Below, piece by piece: positions 18,674 through 28,657 of a stretch of DNA of 64,000 nucleotides; within the stretch, counting starts at the first letter, position 1; each line of letters begins with the position of its first letter. The stretch is from Chlorobiota bacterium (GTDB lineage Bacteria; Bacteroidota; Ignavibacteria; OLB7), in assembly GCA_016700335.1 (NCBI GenBank), contig CP065014.1:967001-1031000 (forward strand). The letters are read 5' to 3'. Under the pieces are notes generated by a model. It searched no databases. It was not told where the DNA came from and saw only the letters and a list, made by a program, of their open reading frames with translations. Position numbers and translations under genes: made by a program.

Positions 18674-19516
18674 TTGAAGAATTCTTTATACATAATATTT
18701 TTTTTTCTTTCACAAAATATCTTTTCTCAAACAAATGATTCATTAAGAACAGTTGTTAGAAAACATTGTACCATTGTAACATTTGACCAAGTTAAAAAAG
18801 CATTTGAATATTCTAAAGATTCAATACTAATAGTTCCATTTGATCCAGATATAGTAACGATTGGGGAAGTAAGTTGGTATGGTCCGGGGTTCTATGGTAG
18901 AATGACTGCTAATGGTGAAATATTTACTGCTAAGGATATGACTTGTGCTCACAAATCATTACCTTTTGGGTCAATTATAAAAGTGACTGATACTAAAACT
19001 GGGAATGTTATTGTTGTTAGAGTTAATGATCGAGGACCTTATGTAGGGAGTAGAGTTATAGATTTATCTGAAGCTGCAATGGAGGCAATTGGAGGGAAAG
19101 GGAGGGGAACTATTACTGCTAAACTTGAAATAATATCCAGACCAGAAGTAACTCAATCAAAAAAATATATTGAAATTTCTCCTTTCGTTTATAATATTTT
19201 TACAACAATTGATGGTTCAGCAAACAAACCCATTGTAAGCGGTTATACAATTTATTATTCATCGTTTAATAATTTTAAAGATGCCTATGAATTTTTAAAA
19301 GAAATTGATACCTCTGAAAATAAATATTTTATTACTCAAATACGAACACCTAAACGTATTGATTATGCTGTACTTTCAGGGCTAACAAATACAGATAAGC
19401 AATTAAGAAAAGATATAGTTCCAATTTGGAATGAATTTCATGATGCTAAAATTATGTATTTTGAAGAAGGTATGTTGCATGAATCAATCCCTTTTAAAAC
19501 AAAATCTGCATATTAA
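18674..19516 (+). CDS. rlpA: RlpA-like septal ring lytic transglycosylase family protein
   Basis: A 280-residue exported protein with a double-psi beta-barrel RlpA domain (about residues 60-155). Signatures are GEVSWYGPGFYGRMTANGE, CAHKSLPFGSIIKVTD, VRVNDRGPY (with the key Asp) and VIDLSEAAMEAIG. RlpA proteins act on denuded peptidoglycan strands at the septum. A signal peptide covers the first ~18 residues (ends FSQT). The C-terminal ~90 residues (GYTIYYSSFNNFKDAYEFL...) look like a SPOR-type peptidoglycan-binding domain, which is common in this family. The start is TTG at 18674, 1 bp after the meaB stop. Confidence 0.85.
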   Translation: MKNSLYIIFFFLSQNIFSQTNDSLRTVVRKHCTIVTFDQVKKAFEYSKDSILIVPFDPDIVTIGEVSWYGPGFYGRMTANGEIFTAKDMTCAHKSLPFGSIIKVTDTKTGNVIVVRVNDRGPYVGSRVIDLSEAAMEAIGGKGRGTITAKLEIISRPEVTQSKKYIEISPFVYNIFTTIDGSANKPIVSGYTIYYSSFNNFKDAYEFLKEIDTSENKYFITQIRTPKRIDYAVLSGLTNTDKQLRKDIVPIWNEFHDAKIMYFEEGMLHESIPFKTKSAY

Positions 19517-19766
19517 AAATATATATTTGATTAACTATTGTTTCCATAGTTATTCTTTCAAAATTTTACTTCTATGAATTACTTTTTCTATTTGTCAGTT
19601 ACTTTATAACTCAAAAAAACTAGGGAAGTAAATAAAAGAGTTAAGATCGAATTTTTCATAATATTTGTAATTTATATAATGCAACTTTTAATAATTTAAA
19701 ACTGTAATAAATTTAATACAAATGTTTATGTATATAAATAATTTTTGATCAACTTCGATTATGTAT

Positions 19767-20240
19767 TCATATCATTAAGTTCCTATCTTTAATTTCACGT
19801 AGTTTGTAGTTCATATTTTTTCCTTTTTCTATCCCAAATCTTATAGCTTCTTCAAGTAAAATAATATTTTCAACTTTTAATGTTTTAAACTTAATACAAT
19901 ATCCTGTAACACATGCTTTACCTAGTTTATAACCATAAGTTTCTGATAGGTATTTTTTATCATCAATCCCCATTATATAAATAGAGATTCCATTAATATT
20001 TGCACTCAAACCAATTTGATAAAATTCTCTATCTTTACTATTTGAGTATTTTATAGTGAGTTCACCCTATCCAATATTTGGATTAGATACTGTTTTACCA
20101 TTATCGACTTTACCATCAAGAAACCATAATTTACATTTAAGTGAAAACTGCATAATCATACTATGTAAAACTCTCAATTCACTTTGTTTTGGTTCAGTTT
20201 GGTTGGATAAATAATTATTGATTTGTTCTTGTATGGTCAA
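19767..20240 (-). pseudogene. DUF1801-family protein interrupted by an amber codon
   Basis: Translating the minus strand from TTG at 20240 gives LTIQEQINNYLSNQ, ELRVLHSMIMQFSLKCKLWF, LDGKVDNGKTVSNPNIG, then TAG (20069-20067). The same frame continues directly with GELTIKYSNSKDREFYQIGL, ISIYIMGIDDKKYL and GKACVTGYCIKFKTL to the stop at 19767. The joined 157-residue sequence looks like one DUF1801 protein, with the stop where the family has an aromatic (IG-Tyr-G). One TAT/TAC-to-TAG substitution explains it. The C-terminal part alone has a possible TTG start at 20009 but would lack half the domain. It lies 36 bp downstream of the DHFR-like gene on the same strand. Confidence 0.8.
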
Positions 20241-20276
20241 ATAAATTACAAAATTGTTATTAGTAATTTGATGCTA

Positions 20277-20846
20277 TCATCTTTCAATAATGTAGTTAAG
20301 TTCAGTTACTCCACATGTAAATTGTTGAGTATTCAATAGCTTTAAACTTATTTTATTCTTTATATCCTGAAATAATGGAATCCCTTCACCTAGAATGATT
20401 GGATTAACAAACAACCAAAATCCATCAATTAAATTCAATTGCATAAGTGAATGCATTGCTTTAGGACTACCAAATAGCAAGATGTCTGCTCCAGACTGTT
20501 GTTTCAACTCATTTATTCTGTCCGTTAAGTTGTTATTAATAACTTCAAGGTTAGTCAAACTAGGATCTTTCATTGTATTTGATAAAACTACTTTGTGAAC
20601 ATATGCATACCACTTTGAATGTTCAATTTCGTGTTTAGTTGCGTCTGATTTGTCACCTGCAGTAGGCCAATAATTTTCCATCATTTGAAATGTTACCCTT
20701 CCATACAATGAAGTATCGCCTTCACTAATCCTCTTACCGACATAATCAAAAATTTCTTGATTAACTTTAATCCAGTCTATTTCTCCATTAGGTCCTGCAA
20801 CAAAACCATCCAAAGATATGTGCATAAATGAAATTATTTTTCTCAT
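20277..20846 (-). CDS. Dihydrofolate reductase/RibD C-terminal family protein
   Basis: A 189-residue protein of the RibD-C/DHFR-like family (YyaP/YwjB type). The N-terminus MRKIISFMHISLDGFVAGPNGEIDW is diagnostic. TSLYGRVTFQMMENYWP, ADILLFGSPKAMHSLMQLNLID and NPIILGEGIPLF follow in the usual order. These stand-alone proteins bind NADPH, but their substrates are mostly unknown and they are not assumed to be the housekeeping DHFR. The DUF1801 remnant follows downstream, a pairing consistent with a small accessory operon. Confidence 0.9.
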   Translation of the reverse strand: MRKIISFMHISLDGFVAGPNGEIDWIKVNQEIFDYVGKRISEGDTSLYGRVTFQMMENYWPTAGDKSDATKHEIEHSKWYAYVHKVVLSNTMKDPSLTNLEVINNNLTDRINELKQQSGADILLFGSPKAMHSLMQLNLIDGFWLFVNPIILGEGIPLFQDIKNKISLKLLNTQQFTCGVTELNYIIER

Positions 20847-21005
20847 AATATTTTTAACATATATAAATTGATGTTGATTATTTTCAATTAATACTAATAT
20901 AACTACATATTCTTAAAATATAGAGTTCTACAACTGCCACTGATGTAATCTTTAGTTTCAATTCAATGCTAAGTTATTCTCAAATAGTTACTGTTACAAA
21001 ATTAT

Positions 21006-21194
21006 TTATTCGTCCTTTATCACATCTATGTTTTTAGCAAGTGTTTTAAATTTAACTCCATTTTTCTGCAAAACAGAAATTGTAATATGTCCTGTTTTAC
21101 TTGTTCTTATGTCCTGAACATAGCCATATTTACCTTTATGTGTTCCTTCAATTACTTTGCAAAAATCACCCTCTTTAAAAATTGTTGTATCCAT
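21006..21194 (-). CDS. KOW-motif mini-protein
   Basis: A 62-residue protein that is essentially one KOW domain: FKEGDFCKVIEGTHKGKYGYVQDI, then HITISVLQKNGVKFKTL. The hydrophobic-x-G-x-hydrophobic-KG-x-x-G core is the KOW signature seen in NusG, L24 and small nucleic-acid-binding proteins. An RNA- or ribosome-related role is inference only. The ATG at 21194 fits the domain start. It has no close partner: 159 bp separate it from the DHFR-like gene downstream. Confidence 0.75.
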   Translation of the reverse strand: MDTTIFKEGDFCKVIEGTHKGKYGYVQDIRTSKTGHITISVLQKNGVKFKTLAKNIDVIKDE

Positions 21195-21851
21195 ATTTAA
21201 TTAATCTATATAAAACGATTGATATTTTACACAATAAAATTGAAACAGTAGATTATTCCAAAACTTAAAAAACATTCTAGGGGGTTGCGGAATATGAGAG
21301 TATTAAAAGCACAAATGTACAATAGAAATTCAAATGCTTAAGTTTAGCATTTTAATCCATTTTGGCGAATACTTGATATTATTAGTACAATATTATTGAT
21401 TTTTAAATTTGCTCTTTAGTTCAATAATTATTGAGTCTTTGCTTTTGATATTTAACTCCTTTTTTTTAATATCTAATTACAATTTATTTTTTTATCATTA
21501 ACAAAACATTAATAAGTTCTGATCTCATTTCAGCAGTTCAGTGTTAGTTGTAATATTAAAACATTGGATTTCCATTTAAAACATTTGCAAAACTCTACAA
21601 TTTGATAAAGGTTTAAAACTTCAAACCAAAGTATATTACTCTTAAATACAAATAATACTAATTGTAGGCTTTAGTAAATTAGTTCAACTTATTGTAATTA
21701 TTTATTAATGAATAAAATATGATTTTACAAAGTTAATTTTAAAAATAAATTTGGAATTTTAACAAACTTAATATTTAAAAGATAATTGATAAAACTAAAT
21801 TGTATTATCTATCAAAAACTATTTAAACAAAAATGTTTTTTGTAGTTATTC
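21195..21851 (+). other. Long AT-rich non-coding stretch
   Basis: About 660 bp with no convincing reading frame on either strand and no recognisable RNA. A 14-bp perfect palindrome (21421-21434) is of a size expected by chance at this base composition. The short G-rich patch at about 21280-21300 stands out but matches nothing I know. Confidence 0.5.
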
Positions 21852-21891
21852 AAAAAAAAATGCCGAAAGTATATCAAACTTTTCGGCATTT
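21852..21891 (-). terminator. Rho-independent terminator of the SPT-GNAT gene
   Basis: Read on the minus strand, AAATGCCGAAA (21891-21881) pairs with TTTCGGCATTT (21868-21858) and is followed directly by a run of nine T. It lies 36 bp after the stop at 21927. Confidence 0.93.
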
Positions 21892-21926
21892 AAATTTTTA
21901 GTTTTATTAAAGTTTAAACATAAATT

Positions 21927-24314
21927 TTAATTAATAGGTTGTTCAAAAATTCTATAACGCTTGTATGCTTTTCCGTTCATCATTTCAGCGGCGCGAGTCA
22001 TAAGTTCGTTATCATCTAAAACCCAGCCAGCTTCTCCATCTGTAATTCCTTTTTTGTAGGTACGTTCCATTATTTCTCTGTACAATAGGGCATCAACTCC
22101 AGAACCATGGTACTTAGGAGAAATACCCATGATTATAATTCTAGCTTGTTTAATGGCTTTTCTTTCAGTCATAATATTCATTATAGCAGTTGGTAAATTG
22201 GTAATACCTGGAGGTATTTTTTTTCCAGATTTCATTGATTGATGGATATCAGGAACAGCTAATAGAAACCCTGCAACTTCACCATCTTTTTCAGCAAATA
22301 AAACAAAATCTTTATCAATAATTTGTTTTAATTCATATGCTTGAGCTTGAATTTCTTCATCAGTCATCGGGACAAATCCCCAGTTAGGCTGCCAAGCCAA
22401 ATTGTAAATAGTTTTTAGCCTGTTAATTTCCCTAGGATACTCTTTCATATTCAATCCTCTAATAGTAAACCTACCTCTTGTTCTTAACATATCAGTAACC
22501 CTTGTAAAGCGTTCAGACATGCATTCTGGATAAGATAACTTAAAAGATACCAAATCTTTGGCAGCCTTAAAACCACAATTCGTTAATAATATTTCGTACC
22601 AAATTGGGTTGTATGGCATTAATACAGCACTAGGAAATTCATTACCCTCTACTAACAAGCCAACTTCATCATTCATTGAAGGTGACACAGGACCACGAAT
22701 TTTGTTCATACCTCGTTCTTTGAGCCAATCAGTTGCTGCATTTATTAAAGTATTTGCAACTGCTTGATCATTAATACTTTCAAAGAATCCGAAGAAACCT
22801 GTTTTATCATTATGAGTTTTCAAATGATTTTCATCAATTATAGCAGCTATTCTACCAACAAGTTCACCATTCTTTTGAGCTAAAAATAATTGAATTTTTG
22901 CATGTTTATAAAATGGATTCTTTTTAGTATCTATAAGCCTATTCACATTCATCTCAATTGGTGGAACCCAAGTATTATCTTGTTCATATAGATTCCAAAC
23001 TATTCTAACAAAATCATTTTTCTGTTTTTTATTCTCTACTTTTATAATTGTAATATCTGAAGAATCAATTGCAATAACATTAGATTTAGTTTGTTCAGCA
23101 GAAATAGCTGGAGTCTCTTTTTCGAGTAAACCCATATCGCTCCCAATATCTTCAAACAATTCAAGAATTCTATCAAGGTGATTTTTTTCGTGAGTTGCCA
23201 TAACAGAACAACGCATCATTTGCATACCTTGAATTACACCTGGAGAAATAAATGCGTTTACAAAAACACCTGCATCAAAAAGCCTTCTCCAAAATACAAA
23301 ACACAAAGTATCATCACCAATAATTACAGGGATAACACCAGTTTTTGACTGAATAACATTGAAGCCAGATCTTTTAAAACCTTCTCTTAAATAATCTGCA
23401 TTTTCAATTAATTTATCCACCCTCCATGGCTCTGCTTGAATAATTCTTAACGATTCAATTGCTGCTGCAACTGAAGAAGCAGTTGGTGATGCAGCAAATA
23501 TTAAAGCAGGTGATGTATGTTTGATAAAATTAATTACTCTTTCCGGACCCACAACCCAACCGCCAATTGAAGCAAGTGATTTGGAGAAAGTACCCATAGT
23601 CATATCAGTTTCATCAACTAAATCAAAATAGCTTGCTGTTCCTCTTCCACCTTTACCAATAACACCAAGAGCATGGGCATCATCAACCATAATTCTTGCA
23701 TTATACTTTTTTGCTAATTGAACAAAGGATGGTAAATCTACAATTTCACCACTTGTAGAAAAAACGCCATCAGTAACAATAAGTTTGCCTGAATCAATCG
23801 GAATATTCTTTAATTTACGTTCTAAGTCATCTAGCTCACCATGCTTGTATCTTGCAACATCACCAAAGGCACCTTTTGCCATTAATGTTCCAGCAACAAT
23901 ACATGCATGGTTATCTTTATCTGAAATTACATAATCACCTCTACTTACTAAAGTTGGAATAACTCCTTGTGCAGTTTGGTAACCAGTTGTAAAAAGCAAG
24001 CAAGCTTCTTTACCTAAAAATTTTGCAATGTCATTTTCTAACTCTTCATGAAGCCTTAAAGTTCCTGTTAAATATCTAGACCCCGAACAACTTGTACCAA
24101 ATTTTTCAATAGCTTTAATTGCAGCTTCTTTAACTCTTTCATCTGCAGTTAGACCAAGATAATTATTTGACCCTGCCATAATTATATCTCTTCCTTCAAT
24201 CTTAACAACTGGACCTTCACTCTCTTCGATTGCTCTGAAGTAAGGGTAATAACCTGCTTCCTTCACATCGTCTGCGCGAGTAAAATCATAACATTTTTGA
24301 AAAATATCTGCCAA
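21927..24314 (-). CDS. spt: Serine palmitoyltransferase fused to a GNAT acyltransferase
   Basis: A 795-residue two-part enzyme. Residues 1-~395 are a PLP-dependent alpha-oxoamine synthase very like bacterial serine palmitoyltransferase (serine + acyl-CoA to 3-ketosphinganine). The start [22 protein letters not shown] is SPT-like. [24 protein letters not shown], the ring-stacking His in [22 protein letters not shown] and the PLP lysine Lys245 in [13 protein letters not shown] are all present. After a linker (~396-425), residues ~425-795 are a GNAT-fold acyltransferase region: [37 protein letters not shown], and [17 protein letters not shown] as the acyl-CoA-binding loop. Bacterial ceramide synthase is a GNAT protein, so N-acylation of the SPT product is an attractive but unproven role. 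It has its own promoter and terminator. Confidence 0.9.
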   Translation of the reverse strand: MADIFQKCYDFTRADDVKEAGYYPYFRAIEESEGPVVKIEGRDIIMAGSNNYLGLTADERVKEAAIKAIEKFGTSCSGSRYLTGTLRLHEELENDIAKFLGKEACLLFTTGYQTAQGVIPTLVSRGDYVISDKDNHACIVAGTLMAKGAFGDVARYKHGELDDLERKLKNIPIDSGKLIVTDGVFSTSGEIVDLPSFVQLAKKYNARIMVDDAHALGVIGKGGRGTASYFDLVDETDMTMGTFSKSLASIGGWVVGPERVINFIKHTSPALIFAASPTASSVAAAIESLRIIQAEPWRVDKLIENADYLREGFKRSGFNVIQSKTGVIPVIIGDDTLCFVFWRRLFDAGVFVNAFISPGVIQGMQMMRCSVMATHEKNHLDRILELFEDIGSDMGLLEKETPAISAEQTKSNVIAIDSSDITIIKVENKKQKNDFVRIVWNLYEQDNTWVPPIEMNVNRLIDTKKNPFYKHAKIQLFLAQKNGELVGRIAAIIDENHLKTHNDKTGFFGFFESINDQAVANTLINAATDWLKERGMNKIRGPVSPSMNDEVGLLVEGNEFPSAVLMPYNPIWYEILLTNCGFKAAKDLVSFKLSYPECMSERFTRVTDMLRTRGRFTIRGLNMKEYPREINRLKTIYNLAWQPNWGFVPMTDEEIQAQAYELKQIIDKDFVLFAEKDGEVAGFLLAVPDIHQSMKSGKKIPPGITNLPTAIMNIMTERKAIKQARIIIMGISPKYHGSGVDALLYREIMERTYKKGITDGEAGWVLDDNELMTRAAEMMNGKAYKRYRIFEQPIN

Positions 24315-24367
24315 AGTTTAAGTTATAGTTTTAATGATTATAGATAATAAATTCATTTAATATTAAG

Positions 24368-24400
24368 CAAATATAAAACTTATCTTTTTAAAAATTCAAA
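24368..24400 (-). promoter_or_regulatory. Bacteroidota-type promoter of the SPT-GNAT gene
   Basis: On the minus strand, TTTG (24400-24397) and TATATTTG (24375-24368) are separated by 21 nt. This matches the -33 TTTG / -7 TAnnTTTG consensus. The start codon lies 53 bp downstream. Confidence 0.6.
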
Positions 24401-24508
24401 TTGTATATTTACTTTTAAAAATTGTTTTTATAAGATACTATCGAAAAATATTCTAAGTTATTGAATAATTCTATTTAAAAAAAAGTGTTAATTACATGAA
24501 TTATAAAA

Positions 24509-25657
24509 TTAATACCTAGGAACATTTGAATCAATTTTAGTACTCCAAGAATCAATACCACCTTTTAAATTTTCTACATTATTGTAACCATTAGAATTCA
24601 AAAAAGCACATACTCTTGCAGATCTACTGCCGTGGTGACAATGAATTATAACTCTTCCATTTTCGGGAACTTCATGAATACGGCTCTCAAGTTCAGCCAT
24701 AGGAATTAGCAAAGCACCTTCTATATTACAAATTTGAAATTCATTAGCCTCACGAACATCAATCAAAGTATGTTCTTGATTATTTAATCTTAAATCATTA
24801 AGTTCTTCTACTGTGGTTTCTATAAACATTTGATTATTTTCTTTTGGTTTATCTATTGAACAAAACTCTTGGTAATCAATTAATTCTGTTATTGTTGGAT
24901 TTGCTCCACAAACTAAACAATTTGTATCCTTATTTAATTTAATCTCTCTAAATTCCATTTTCAAAGCATCATACAAAAGAATTCTACCAGATAAAGAAAC
25001 TCCAATTCCCGTAATAATTTTAATTGCTTCAGTTGCCATTAAAATACCAATAACACCTGGAAGCACGCCTAATACACCAGCTGTTGAACAATCTGGTATA
25101 GAACCAACAGGTGGTGGTAATGGGAACAAACATCGATAACATGGGCTTTTCTTATTAAAACTAAATATTGTAACTTGCCCAGTATGTTTATAAATTGATC
25201 CATGTACATTCGGTTTATTTAACAAAACACAAACATCATTTATCAAATATCGAGAGGGAAAATTATCTGTACCATCAATAACAATATCATATTGATTTAT
25301 AATATTAAAAGCATTTAAAGAAGTTAAATTTTCATCATAGGTATTTACTTCAATATGTGGATTTATCTGATTTAGAGAATCTTTAACAGATTGAATTTTC
25401 TTTAATCCAATAAATTTTTCAGTATGAATAATTTGTCTGTGAATATTCGTCTCATCAACAATATCAGAATCAATAACTCCAATTACTCCAACTCCAGAAG
25501 CGCATAAGTACTGGAGAACAGGTGAACCAAGCCCACCAGCACCAACAACTAAAACTTTAGCAGATTTTAATTTAAGTTGACTTTCAATTCCAAAACCATC
25601 TAAAATAATATGTCTCGAATATCTTTTGAGCTCTGAAGTATTTAATTTTTTTTTCAA
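24509..25657 (-). CDS. moeB: MoeB/ThiF-type adenylyltransferase with C-terminal rhodanese domain
   Basis: A 382-residue E1-like enzyme that adenylates the C-terminus of a small sulfur-carrier protein (MoaD or ThiS type), here with its own sulfurtransferase. Residues 1-~265: YSRHIIL, nucleotide-binding GAGGLGSPV (about 39-47), DETNIHRQ, DGTDNFPSRY, catalytic-Cys segment PDCSTAGVLG, and zinc ligands CYRC and CLVC. Residues ~275-382 are a rhodanese domain with DVREANEF and the active-site loop CHHGSRS. The fused form occurs in molybdopterin and thiamine/cysteine sulfur relay. Which pathway it serves cannot be told, because no other cofactor genes are nearby. It follows the MATE gene by 70 bp on the same strand. 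Confidence 0.93.
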   Translation of the reverse strand: MKKKLNTSELKRYSRHIILDGFGIESQLKLKSAKVLVVGAGGLGSPVLQYLCASGVGVIGVIDSDIVDETNIHRQIIHTEKFIGLKKIQSVKDSLNQINPHIEVNTYDENLTSLNAFNIINQYDIVIDGTDNFPSRYLINDVCVLLNKPNVHGSIYKHTGQVTIFSFNKKSPCYRCLFPLPPPVGSIPDCSTAGVLGVLPGVIGILMATEAIKIITGIGVSLSGRILLYDALKMEFREIKLNKDTNCLVCGANPTITELIDYQEFCSIDKPKENNQMFIETTVEELNDLRLNNQEHTLIDVREANEFQICNIEGALLIPMAELESRIHEVPENGRVIIHCHHGSRSARVCAFLNSNGYNNVENLKGGIDSWSTKIDSNVPRY

Positions 25658-25727
25658 TTAAATTCTAATAATTTTTCATCAAAAATACAAACCTTAACTA
25701 TTAACTTTAACTCACAAAATTACAAAT

Positions 25728-27080
25728 TTAAACTTTCTTTAACATCCAACTATTTCCACGAATAGCGAAAATTGAAATAGATGCATAAACAAAATGTCCA
25801 ATTGTTATTCCCCAAAATACTCCTTCAACATTCAATGAAGTATGTTTCGATAAAAAATATGAAATTGGAATTTGAATGAAAAATAACATGCTAGCAACAA
25901 TAAACATTGACCTTAACGAATGTCCAGCACCAGATAAACTTCTACTGCATGATTGACCAATAATAAAAAAGAAATACCCTAAAACAGTTATATGCAAATA
26001 GTTTTTGACTAAATTAATAACATAATTATTATTAGTAAAAATACCAGCTATATTCTTTGCAAAAAGTAAATAAATTATTCCAACAATCAACATTATGCAA
26101 CTAAGTTGAAAAATTGCAGATTTAATAAATTGTTTAACTCTTTCAAATTTTTTTGCACCAATGTTCTGTCCAACCATAGTTTCAATTGCAATTGCAAAAG
26201 CAAATACAGGCATGAAAGCAAGTGCATCAATTTTTTGACCGATAGTAAAAGCAGCTGCAGATTCTGTACCAAAAAAATTTGAAAATGAAATTAGAATTAC
26301 TCTAGAAACACTTACAGTAAGGGTTTGAAGGGAGGATGGAATTCCAATTTGAACAATATTTTTTATAATTCCCCAGTCAATTTTTAAGGTTGGTTTTTGT
26401 ATTTTCAAATTTAATTTTCCAGTAAACAAAATATAAATGCATAAAATTGCACTAAACCATTTTGCAATTGAAGTTGATAAAGCAGCCCCTTGCATCCCAA
26501 ATTTTGGAAAACCAAACAATCCAAAAATCAGAATTGGATCACAACAAGCATTAATTAAGGCAGAGAAAAATAGGACTAACATAGGGAAAATTGTATTTCC
26601 TGTTGAGCGTACTGAAGCATTTGATTGGAATGTTATCATACTTCCAGGAAAACCTAGCAATAATGTTTGCATATAAATTGTAGACTTCTGTAAAAGCTCT
26701 CCTTTCAAACCAATTAGAATAAAAACAAATGGTACAACAAAGTATAGTAATGATGCTACAATAACTGAGTAAATCATCATAAAACTAAATGCGTGAGTTA
26801 CAACTTTTTCAGCTTGATTTTTTTTTCCTTCTCCAATTCTTCTTGCAACAATAACACCAGTGCCTAGACAAAATCCATTACCAAGAGTGAAGATAACAAA
26901 GTCGATTTGATCAGCAAAACCGAGGGCAGCAGTTGCAGTATCACCTAACCTAGAAACAAAATACATATCAGTCCAGGTATAAATTGCGTTTATCACAAAA
27001 CCAAAAGCGAGTGGAGTTGCTAACCTACGAAGAGTTGAATGTATATTTCCATCTATGAAATTATTCTTTGAGTTATTCAT
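25728..27080 (-). CDS. MATE family efflux transporter
   Basis: A 450-residue inner-membrane multidrug/toxin exporter with about 12 predicted membrane helices in two similar halves. Typical segments are LRRLATPLAFGFVINAIYTW.D.YFVSRLGD at the start, GFCLGTGVIVARRIGEGKK closing the first pair, and the internal repeat GIPSSLQTLTVSVSRVIL with AIETMVGQNIGAKK in the second half. MATE proteins are H+ or Na+ antiporters. The substrate is not predictable. It is divergent from the biotin/lipoyl carrier gene and probably leads the moeB gene in transcription. Confidence 0.93.
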   Translation of the reverse strand: MNNSKNNFIDGNIHSTLRRLATPLAFGFVINAIYTWTDMYFVSRLGDTATAALGFADQIDFVIFTLGNGFCLGTGVIVARRIGEGKKNQAEKVVTHAFSFMMIYSVIVASLLYFVVPFVFILIGLKGELLQKSTIYMQTLLLGFPGSMITFQSNASVRSTGNTIFPMLVLFFSALINACCDPILIFGLFGFPKFGMQGAALSTSIAKWFSAILCIYILFTGKLNLKIQKPTLKIDWGIIKNIVQIGIPSSLQTLTVSVSRVILISFSNFFGTESAAAFTIGQKIDALAFMPVFAFAIAIETMVGQNIGAKKFERVKQFIKSAIFQLSCIMLIVGIIYLLFAKNIAGIFTNNNYVINLVKNYLHITVLGYFFFIIGQSCSRSLSGAGHSLRSMFIVASMLFFIQIPISYFLSKHTSLNVEGVFWGITIGHFVYASISIFAIRGNSWMLKKV

Positions 27081-27297
27081 AGATTAAAGTAATATTAGTA
27101 TAGTTCAAAATTAAATTAACTACATTAAAGATAAAAATTTAAAAATAAATTTATTAAAATAGTTATTTAAAAGTTTCAAAATTCTTAAAAAAGAGATTTA
27201 CTTTTATAAAATTAGAATATATTAGAAAATTAATATTTAAGTTACTTTTTAATATTTTAAATTTGCATTAAATTGAAAATTAAAGTAAAACTATATA

Positions 27298-27795
27298 ATG
27301 GATAAAGGTAATTTTAAAGTATTGATTAATAATAAAACTTTTGAACTTGATAAATTATCTCAATGTGATTCAAATTTGAAGTTAAAATCCAAAGGAAAAT
27401 TTTGTTATGAAGAAAATGGTAAAATTGTAAATTTATTTATTGAAAATAGTGATGAAGATAATTCTTTTATTGCATACATTAATGGTGAGGCTATAAACGT
27501 CAGGGTGATGAATAAAAGAGAAGAACGAATTTCGCAGCTTCGAAAAAACACCCAACAAAATAGTAATAAAGGTGTTTTGATAATTTCACAAATGCCTGGC
27601 TTAATAAAAGAAATTTTTGTAAAAGTTGGGGATTCAGTAAAAAAAGGTGATCCATTATATATCTTAGAAGCTATGAAAATGGAGAATGAAATTAAATCGC
27701 CAGCAGATATGAAAGTTAAAAGAGTAATAGCAATTCAAGGAAATGCATTAGAAAAGAATGGATTAATTATGGAACTTGCAAATGATGAGAACTAG
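27298..27795 (+). CDS. Biotin/lipoyl carrier protein (acyl-CoA carboxylase BCCP-type)
   Basis: A 165-residue protein whose last ~75 residues are a biotinyl/lipoyl domain. The start is SQMPGLIKEIFVKVGDSVKKGD and the modification site EAMKMEN places the biotinylated lysine at Lys127. The AMKM form indicates biotin rather than lipoate. The N-terminal ~80 residues resemble the extension found on carrier subunits of propionyl-CoA or oxaloacetate-type carboxylases. No carboxylase or transferase subunit lies nearby. MeaB elsewhere in the window would fit a propionyl-CoA to methylmalonyl-CoA route, which is inference. A possible -7 element TAAATTTG (27258-27265) lies 32 nt before the ATG. Confidence 0.87.
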   Translation: MDKGNFKVLINNKTFELDKLSQCDSNLKLKSKGKFCYEENGKIVNLFIENSDEDNSFIAYINGEAINVRVMNKREERISQLRKNTQQNSNKGVLIISQMPGLIKEIFVKVGDSVKKGDPLYILEAMKMENEIKSPADMKVKRVIAIQGNALEKNGLIMELANDEN

Positions 27796-27926
27796 TTTAT
27801 TGAAATTAATATTTTTAAAATTGAAAAATTATTATTTAATTTTTATTGAATATTATTTTATTGAATATCTAAATAATACTTTGAATAATATCTAAATATA
27901 ACTGAAAAACTAAACAAAAAATCAAC

Positions 27927-28622
27927 ATGAGTATTTTCGGAAGAATGGCTGACATTTTTAAAGCCAACATTAATGATTTGTTAGATAAAGCAGAAGATCC
28001 AGAAAAAATGATCAAACAAATGGTTATTGAAATGGAAGAAGCTGTTAATAAAGCAACTTTAGCTGTAGGTTCAGCAATTGCGAATGAGAAATCTTTAGAA
28101 AAACAATATAACAGGCAAAAAGTTCAATCTGATGATTGGCAAGCAAAAGCAATTCAAGCAGTAAATGCAGGGCGTGATGATTTAGCTAGACAAGCACTTG
28201 AAAGAAAAAATTCTTTAACAAAAAATGTAGAAGATTTAGATAAAATGCTTACAGAATCTAAAGGTACTTCAATTAATTTAAGAGGACAGTTAGATCAGTT
28301 AAAATCAAAATTAGATGAAGCAAGAATGAGACAAAGCACTTTAATAGCTCGTTCTCAAGCTGCGGATGCTAAAAAGCAAATTGCTCAAACATTTTCTGGT
28401 ATTGGAAGTGATGCATTTAGTAAATTTGATAGACTAGAAGAAAAAGTTGATAAAAAAGAGGCTGAAGCTGATGCTTTCGCTCAACTTGCTGGTGAAAATA
28501 CTTCATTAGATGATCAGTTTAAGCAATTAGGAAGCAGTGGAGCAGTGGATGCTGAGCTTGAAGCTTTGAAAAAACAATTAGGAATGGGTGGAAGTTCAAA
28601 TGCTGGAGAGTTAACTCAATAG
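27927..28622 (+). CDS. pspA: PspA/IM30 (ESCRT-III-like) membrane-stress protein
   Basis: A 231-residue, almost wholly helical coiled-coil protein of the PspA/Vipp1 family, which assembles on the inner membrane to preserve its integrity. The start MSIFGRMADIFKANINDLLDKAEDPEKMIKQM is the family signature. Long heptad-rich helices follow (about residues 25-190) and a Gly/Ser-rich tail (GMGGSSNAGEL). It is followed after 35 bp by a YbjN gene on the same strand. No pspF or pspBC genes are seen. Confidence 0.95.
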   Translation: MSIFGRMADIFKANINDLLDKAEDPEKMIKQMVIEMEEAVNKATLAVGSAIANEKSLEKQYNRQKVQSDDWQAKAIQAVNAGRDDLARQALERKNSLTKNVEDLDKMLTESKGTSINLRGQLDQLKSKLDEARMRQSTLIARSQAADAKKQIAQTFSGIGSDAFSKFDRLEEKVDKKEAEADAFAQLAGENTSLDDQFKQLGSSGAVDAELEALKKQLGMGGSSNAGELTQ

Positions 28623-28657
28623 TAGTCTAATTTACTTTAATAAATTTAAATATAATT

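Noticed and set aside
21421..21434. Perfect 14-bp palindrome TCAATAATTATTGA
   Set aside because: At this A+T content several such palindromes are expected by chance in 64 kb; no partner site was seen.
27258..27265. TAAATTTG as a promoter -7 element before the biotin carrier gene
   Set aside because: It matches the -7 pattern, but no TTTG lies at the right distance upstream, so it is mentioned only in the gene entry.
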